From positions 2,108,001 through 2,172,000 of the forward strand of contig NZ_CP048659.1 in the NCBI RefSeq assembly GCF_015218165.1: DNA of 64,000 bases, written 5' to 3'. A program made the position numbers and the translations under genes. Positions 58,144 to 64,000 of the stretch are shown here, piece by piece (position 1 is the stretch's first letter; every line of letters starts with the position of its first letter). Under the pieces are notes generated by a model that worked only from the letters and a program-made list of their open reading frames with translations, was not told the DNA's origin and made no database searches. The DNA is from Acinetobacter piscicola (GTDB taxonomy: Bacteria > Pseudomonadota > Gammaproteobacteria > Pseudomonadales > Moraxellaceae).

Positions 58144-58632
58144 ATGAAAAAAATTAAAATACTCCTCTTCACAGTCATCATGTTCCAGAGTACCTTAATA
58201 TTTGCTGACTTTAATCATGTCTCTGGTTCTTATGGAAAATGGGTAGGTTATCCCGATACTGACACCATTGAAGTATCAAAATACGGAATGGAAGATTATC
58301 CACCTTACCCTTCTATCCCCAAATCTGAAACCAACTTCCCTGCAAGCATGGATCAAAAGATTGTTTATATTCAAGGTCAAAAAATTATTGATCAGATTAA
58401 TAAACAACAAATGAATACGCATCCTGAGTCTGAGTTTTATATTCCCCCTAAATATCTCAAAATGATTACCCCTAAGAAACAATATTCTGCGATTAGTTTT
58501 CGCGCACAAGAATATTCAGAAGACAGAACACACTTTTTATTTATTAATGAACAGTTGGCTTTATACATTACCCCCGAATTCGGCTTTATTTATATCTTAA
58601 AAAAGCAGGAAACTTCATCACGTAAGCGATAA
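58144..58632 (+). CDS. Exported protein of unknown function
   Basis: This 162-residue protein has a signal peptide (MKKIKILLFTVIMFQSTLIFA). The mature part has a Tyr/Pro-rich stretch (GYPDTDTIEVSKYGMEDYPPYPSIPK) and ends with strands FIYILKK. No recognised family and no cysteines, so it is possibly a small periplasmic protein. Confidence 0.68.
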   Translation: MKKIKILLFTVIMFQSTLIFADFNHVSGSYGKWVGYPDTDTIEVSKYGMEDYPPYPSIPKSETNFPASMDQKIVYIQGQKIIDQINKQQMNTHPESEFYIPPKYLKMITPKKQYSAISFRAQEYSEDRTHFLFINEQLALYITPEFGFIYILKKQETSSRKR

Positions 58633-58675
58633 CCTCAAAAAGTTAACTGCTTTGCTCTAAAATTGCTTCCTTAAA

Positions 58676-58705
58676 TACGATTAATTTTAAGGAAGTTATT
58701 AATTT
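58676..58705 (+). terminator. Hairpin after the exported protein gene
   Basis: CTTCCTTAAA (58676-58685) pairs with TTTAAGGAAG (58696-58705) with a 10-nt loop, followed by TTATTAATTTTT. Confidence 0.55.
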
Positions 58706-58844
58706 TTAATCAAAATCGTTTTCTGCCTAGTATAGAAAATTTGTTTTACATTTCGAAGCTCCACTCATTTATAAATTGTCATTTTTTTAGTTCCAGCTAA
58801 ATGTTCCTCGGATCCTTCACATGACTCAATTTTTTAACTATAAA

Positions 58845-58862
58845 TTTGAATGATCATTCAAA
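58845..58862. promoter_or_regulatory. 18-bp perfect palindrome upstream of the asparaginase gene
   Basis: TTTGAATGATCATTCAAA is a perfect 18-bp palindrome, of the form used by TetR-type repressors. It is 105 bases before the asparaginase start. No regulator gene is next to it. Confidence 0.5.
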
Positions 58863-58883
58863 AAAACATATTTTAAATTCAGT

Positions 58884-58904
58884 ATGGGCAAAAGCCTATT
58901 TTTT
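58884..58904 (+). terminator. Short hairpin with T run upstream of the asparaginase gene
   Basis: ATGGGC (58884-58889) pairs with GCCTAT (58894-58899) across AAAA, with six T residues. If transcription starts upstream it may attenuate; otherwise it ends the exported-protein transcript. Confidence 0.5.
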
Positions 58905-58964
58905 ATATTAATTTAAAAATGGTACAAAAAATGCTTGGAATGTACAGAACTTTTATAAGGATAG

Positions 58965-60026
<1,062 letters not shown>

Positions 60027-60051
60027 TTCAACATATTGTTATTACAAATAA

Positions 60052-60080
60052 AAAATAAGCGCCAATGTGGCGCTTATTTT
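60052..60080. terminator. Bidirectional terminator (asparaginase / Sel1)
   Basis: AAAATAAGCGCC (60052-60063) and GGCGCTTATTTT (60069-60080) form a perfect 12-bp stem with an AATGT loop. Confidence 0.9.
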
Positions 60081-60101
60081 GACTTGATCGTATGTAATTG
60101 C

Positions 60102-60992
60102 TTATTCTGCTGCAGCAGCAGATGTTTCAGATGCCTCACGATATTCTTTGGCTTTGCTTAAATCTTTTTTCAAACCAAAACCACCTGTTTCATACAAGTT
60201 TGCTAGACTTTCGAGCGCATCATGATCACCTTGCTCGTATGCCAACTCATAGTATTGAGCAGCACGTTTAAAGTCTTTTTTCACGCCTTCGCCATTTTCA
60301 TACAACAGACCAATATTTGAAGAAGCGAGTTCATTGCCTTGCTCAGATGCTGCACTATACAGTTCAAGTGCTTTCGCATAATTTTGTGCAACACCTTCAC
60401 CATCATGATATAAAACACCAAGGTTATTTTGTGCATCACGATTCCCTTGATCTACTGCCATTTTATAATATTTCACAGCAAGATTTAGATCTTTAGTAAC
60501 GTATTCTCCCATTTCATAATTATAACCTAGATGATATTGAGCATCAGCCAAACCGCCATCAGCCGCTTTTTTGATCCATTGCATCGATTTTTTGGCGTCA
60601 GCTTTCACGCCTTCCTCACCTGTTTCTAAGGTTTGCCCATAGCGATACTGTGCCAACAAATGCCCTTTTTCAGCGGCTTTGAGCAACCATTTCATGGCCT
60701 CTACATTATTTTCTTCGACAGCTTCGCCTTCATCGTACATATAACCGATAGAATAAATCGCTTCTAAATTGCCTTTTGCTGCTGATTTTCTATACCACTC
60801 TAAGGCTTTATGCAAATCTTCTTCAACGCCATAACCTTGATAATAGGCTTCCCCTAATTCATATTGTGCTTGTGCATCTCCTGACTCAGCTTTTTTCACT
60901 AAAGTCGCGCTGTATTGTACTTCTTCAGCATTGACCATTGTGCTAACAGGTAATGCTAAACAACCCAAGAGTAAAAGTGTTTTAATTTTCAT
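60102..60992 (-). CDS. Sel1-repeat protein
   Basis: This 296-residue exported protein has a signal peptide (MKIKTLLLLGCLALPVSTMVNA). It holds about seven tandem Sel1-like repeats of 36 residues (pattern A-QYxLGxxYxxGxGVxxDxxKAxxWYxKAAxxGxxxA), forming a TPR-like superhelix from about 35 to 285. It is likely a periplasmic scaffold. AAGGAAA provides the ribosome site. It converges with the asparaginase gene and is divergent from dnaE. Confidence 0.88.
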   Translation of the reverse strand: MKIKTLLLLGCLALPVSTMVNAEEVQYSATLVKKAESGDAQAQYELGEAYYQGYGVEEDLHKALEWYRKSAAKGNLEAIYSIGYMYDEGEAVEENNVEAMKWLLKAAEKGHLLAQYRYGQTLETGEEGVKADAKKSMQWIKKAADGGLADAQYHLGYNYEMGEYVTKDLNLAVKYYKMAVDQGNRDAQNNLGVLYHDGEGVAQNYAKALELYSAASEQGNELASSNIGLLYENGEGVKKDFKRAAQYYELAYEQGDHDALESLANLYETGGFGLKKDLSKAKEYREASETSAAAAE

Positions 60993-61168
60993 TTGTTTCC
61001 TTTTCAGAAAGTTTGAGTCAAATTATTGTTAATATCAATGATATGAATATTTTCTCCTGATTGCAAAATATTCAACTATTCATTAACAAAATCACTTCAA
61101 TCAACTTTCGTCTGCATATCTAAATGAAGCGTGGTAAAATCATCGGCTGTTATAAAAGGGATTCATCT

Positions 61169-64000
61169 ATGCAGTTTGTTCATCTTGGTATTCATACAGA
61201 GTTTTCGATTACAGAATCGATTGTACGTATACCTGATCTGATTTCGGCTGCTGCAAAGGATGAAATGCCTGCTCTTGCAATCACAGATCTCTCTAATTTA
61301 CATGCCGCTGTCAAATTTTATAATAAGTGTTTAGGCAAAGGTATTAAACCTATTTTCGGCAGTACCATTCGTCTCAACGATGCTCATCATAAAGCTACAT
61401 TGCTTGCAATGACTAAAAAAGGATGGCGTGGACTCACTGAAATTGTGTCGCGTGGCTTTATTGAGGGGCAACAACTGTCCATCCCATGTATTCAAAAAGA
61501 ATGGATTTTAGAACAACAACAAGACATTATTGTTCTGCTAGGTTTACACAGCGATGTGGGACAAATGCTCATCTCCTCTAATCCTCAAAAAGCTGAGCCT
61601 TTACTTGAAGAATGGATCGAAAAATTTGGCAATCGTGTTTATCTTGCACTCACCCGTACTGATCGTCCAAGAGAAGAAGAATTTAACCAAGAAGCAGTTA
61701 AATTAGCGTGTAAATATAATATCGGTGTGGTTGCACACAATGATGTACATTTTATTAAATCTGAAGATTTTGAAGCACATGAAGCACGTGTATGTATTGC
61801 TGACGGTTATGTTTTAGGTGACGATAAACGTCCAAAAAATTATAGTCCACAGCAGTATTTTAAAACCGCTGCGGAAATGGTTGAACTCTTTTCAGATATT
61901 CCAAGTGCGATTCAAAATACCGTAGAGATTGCTAAACGTTGTACGGTTTCTTTACGTTTAGGTTTCCATGACTTACCTGATTATCCGATTCCTGAAGGTC
62001 ATACCATTGATACCTTCTTTGAGCATTTGTCTGAAGAAGGCTTAGAAGAACGTCTTGCGGTTTTATATCCCGTTGAAAAACGTGATGAAGACTGGGCTGA
62101 AATCCGTAAACCGTATGATGAGCGTCTTGCCTATGAGCTTGGCATTATTAATAAGATGGGATTCCCAGGTTACTTCCTCATCGTCATGGACTTTATCCAA
62201 TGGTCAAAAAATAACGGCGTTCCCGTTGGTCCAGGTCGTGGTTCAGGTGCAGGCTCATTGGTTGCATATAGTTTAAAAATTACGGACTTAGACCCGCTTC
62301 GTTATGACCTACTATTTGAACGTTTCTTAAACCCTGAACGTGTTTCTATGCCCGATTTCGATGTCGATTTCTGTATCGCAGGTCGAGACAAAGTCATTGA
62401 CTATGTGGCACGTCACTATGGGCGTGATGCTGTTTCACAAATCGCAACATTCGGTACCATGGCCGCAAAAGGTGCAATTCGAGATGTGGCGCGTGTCTTA
62501 GGTAAATCCTATGGTTTGGCGGACCGTATTTCAAAAATGATTCCAACCAAACCTTTAGGCTTAAGTTTGGAAGAGTCACTCGAAGCTGAACCACAACTCA
62601 AAGATATTGTCACCAATCCATCAAATCCAGACAATGAAGATGCTGCTGAAATTTGGGAAATGGCACTCAAACTTGAAGGTATTACGCGTAATACAGGAAA
62701 ACATGCAGGTGGTGTGGTAATTGCACCTACCAAAATTACCGATTATTCCGCTGTTTTATGTGATGATGATGGAACAAACCGTGTTGCACAGTTCGACAAA
62801 GATGATGTAGAAGCCGCAGGCTTGGTTAAATTTGACTTCTTGGGTCTACGAAATTTAACCGTAATTGAGGATGCTGTTCAAAATATCAATAAACGTGTTC
62901 AGTCAGAAACACCTTTAGATATTGCACATATTCCTTTAGACGATAAAGATGCTTATTTAATTTTTGCAGAAGCCAACACCACGGCGGTCTTCCAATTTGA
63001 ATCCGTGGGCATGAAAAAAATGCTGAAAGAAGCACGCCCAAGTAAGTTCGAGGAAATTATTGCCTTTGTATCTTTGTACCGTCCTGGTCCAATGGATCTG
63101 ATTCCTGACTTTATTCACCGTATGCATGGTGGTGAGTTTGAATATTTACATCCTTTGCTGGAAAGCGTGCTCGAACCGACTTACGGCATCATGGTGTATC
63201 AAGAACAAGTTATGCAAGCTGCACAATTTTGTGCAGGCTATACCCTTGGTGGTGCAGATTTACTACGCCGTGCCATGGGGAAAAAGAAAGTCGAAGAAAT
63301 GGTCAAGCAGCGTGCGACCTTTATTGAAGGTGCTGCTAAAAAAGACATTGATGAAAAAACTGCCAACCATATTTTCGACTATATGGAAAAATTCGCAGGT
63401 TATGGTTTTAACAAATCCCATGCGGCAGCATATGCTTTAGTGGCTTATCAAACGGCATGGCTCAAAGCTCATTACCCTTCTGAGTTCTTAGCTGCCGTCA
63501 TGTCTTCAGAAATGCAAAATACTGACAATATTGTATTTTTAATTGATGACTGCCGAATTAATGGTTTAGAGGTATTACCACCCTCGATTAATATGTCATT
63601 CTATCATTTCCATGCCAGTGATGAAAAAACCATAATTTACGGTCTAGGTGCCATCAAAGGTGTGGGTGAACAAGCCATGCAATCGGTCATTGACTCACGC
63701 GAGCAAGACGGTCCTTATAAAGATTTATTCGATTTCTGTCATCGTATTGACCTGAAAAAAATCAATAAACGTACCCTTGAAGCACTCATTCGTGCAGGTG
63801 CTTTAGACTGTTTAGACATGGAACGTTCAACCATCATGGCGCAACTGCCTGAAGCTGTCCAAGCCGCAGAACAAGCGCGTTCTAACCGTGAAACAGGGAT
63901 TATGGATTTATTTGGTGAAGTTGAAGAAGTTCAGCGTAAACCTGCAAAACCTGTAAAACCATGGTCAGATGAAGTCCGTTTAAAAGGTGAAAAAGATACT
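61169..64000 (+). CDS. dnaE: DNA polymerase III alpha subunit (5' part)
   Basis: The frame runs unbroken from ATG 61169 to the window end, 944 codons, so the C-terminal part is missing. It starts MQFVHLGIHTEFSITESIVRIPDLISAA, a PHP domain, then the palm and fingers with GVPVGPGRGSGAGSLVAYSL, the catalytic MPDFDVDFCIAGRDKVIDY, and KFDFLGLRNLTVI, matching the three catalytic aspartates. AAGGG eight bases upstream is the ribosome site. It copies the chromosome as the catalytic subunit. Confidence 0.95.
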   Translation, partial: MQFVHLGIHTEFSITESIVRIPDLISAAAKDEMPALAITDLSNLHAAVKFYNKCLGKGIKPIFGSTIRLNDAHHKATLLAMTKKGWRGLTEIVSRGFIEGQQLSIPCIQKEWILEQQQDIIVLLGLHSDVGQMLISSNPQKAEPLLEEWIEKFGNRVYLALTRTDRPREEEFNQEAVKLACKYNIGVVAHNDVHFIKSEDFEAHEARVCIADGYVLGDDKRPKNYSPQQYFKTAAEMVELFSDIPSAIQNTVEIAKRCTVSLRLGFHDLPDYPIPEGHTIDTFFEHLSEEGLEERLAVLYPVEKRDEDWAEIRKPYDERLAYELGIINKMGFPGYFLIVMDFIQWSKNNGVPVGPGRGSGAGSLVAYSLKITDLDPLRYDLLFERFLNPERVSMPDFDVDFCIAGRDKVIDYVARHYGRDAVSQIATFGTMAAKGAIRDVARVLGKSYGLADRISKMIPTKPLGLSLEESLEAEPQLKDIVTNPSNPDNEDAAEIWEMALKLEGITRNTGKHAGGVVIAPTKITDYSAVLCDDDGTNRVAQFDKDDVEAAGLVKFDFLGLRNLTVIEDAVQNINKRVQSETPLDIAHIPLDDKDAYLIFAEANTTAVFQFESVGMKKMLKEARPSKFEEIIAFVSLYRPGPMDLIPDFIHRMHGGEFEYLHPLLESVLEPTYGIMVYQEQVMQAAQFCAGYTLGGADLLRRAMGKKKVEEMVKQRATFIEGAAKKDIDEKTANHIFDYMEKFAGYGFNKSHAAAYALVAYQTAWLKAHYPSEFLAAVMSSEMQNTDNIVFLIDDCRINGLEVLPPSINMSFYHFHASDEKTIIYGLGAIKGVGEQAMQSVIDSREQDGPYKDLFDFCHRIDLKKINKRTLEALIRAGALDCLDMERSTIMAQLPEAVQAAEQARSNRETGIMDLFGEVEEVQRKPAKPVKPWSDEVRLKGEKDT

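Overview
The window is a stretch of AT-rich gammaproteobacterial chromosome, almost certainly from an Acinetobacter species. The evidence is a benzoate catabolic cluster (end of benB, then benC, benD, benE), the pyrG-kdsA-eno-(insert)-ftsB-ispD housekeeping block, and the overall style of the proteins (Q/H-rich, low G+C codon use). The species cannot be fixed from this sequence alone. No rRNA, tRNA, CRISPR array, transposase, integrase or phage gene was found.

Layout. 1-3560: benzoate dioxygenase/dihydrodiol dehydrogenase/transporter genes on the + strand, with a strong terminator between benC and benD and a structured repeat between benD and benE. 3714-22150: a complete Ter (tellurium/stress) island in three transcription blocks. 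On the - strand, 10017 to 3714 encodes TerA, TerD, a DUF475 TerC-type membrane protein, TerE, a TerF-like TerD+vWA protein, an AIM24-like protein and another TerD protein. Divergent from it on the + strand, 10359-15371 encodes an ATP-grasp ligase, a PRTase-TRSP protein, a HAD phosphatase, a StiP-type PRTase and a CitE/HpcH-like lyase; this set is predicted to make a nucleoside-like metabolite. On the - strand, 22150 to 15460 encodes a TerY-type signalling module (three vWA proteins, a TerD protein, a PP2C phosphatase and a protein kinase with a zinc ribbon). 22394-22866: two tandem paralogous small lipoproteins. 23021-26820: metal and metalloid genes (a short CDF transporter divergent from a MerR regulator, then arsR-arsC-acr3-arsH).

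26983-34346: tRNA U34 hydroxylation (trhP with a YfhL ferredoxin), methionine uptake (metQ, metN, metI), ribosomal protein L16 hydroxylase (roxA) and a TehB-type methyltransferase. 34502-40054: a glutamate-synthase-like FMN protein, a small exported protein with a decayed paralog upstream, a lipoprotein, azlC/azlD, and a DA1-like zinc peptidase. 40162-47696: rodA, ispD, ftsB, an unknown gene inserted before eno, then eno, kdsA and pyrG. 47923-58632: a repeat-rich lipoprotein, two alpha/beta hydrolases, fadH with a divergent PadR regulator and clear twin operators, metR, a gpx/msrB repair pair, and an AlaA-like aminotransferase with an extra N-terminal domain. 58968-64000: a periplasmic glutaminase-asparaginase, a Sel1-repeat protein, and the first 944 codons of dnaE.

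The most notable content is the Ter island. Its enzyme operon, its vWA/kinase/phosphatase module and its TerD/TerC/TerF effectors lie side by side, together with unusual sequence features: a three-box competing hairpin ahead of terF and a hexanucleotide microsatellite inside terA. Ter modules of this type have been predicted by comparative genomics, but the metabolite and the physiological trigger remain, to my knowledge, unresolved.
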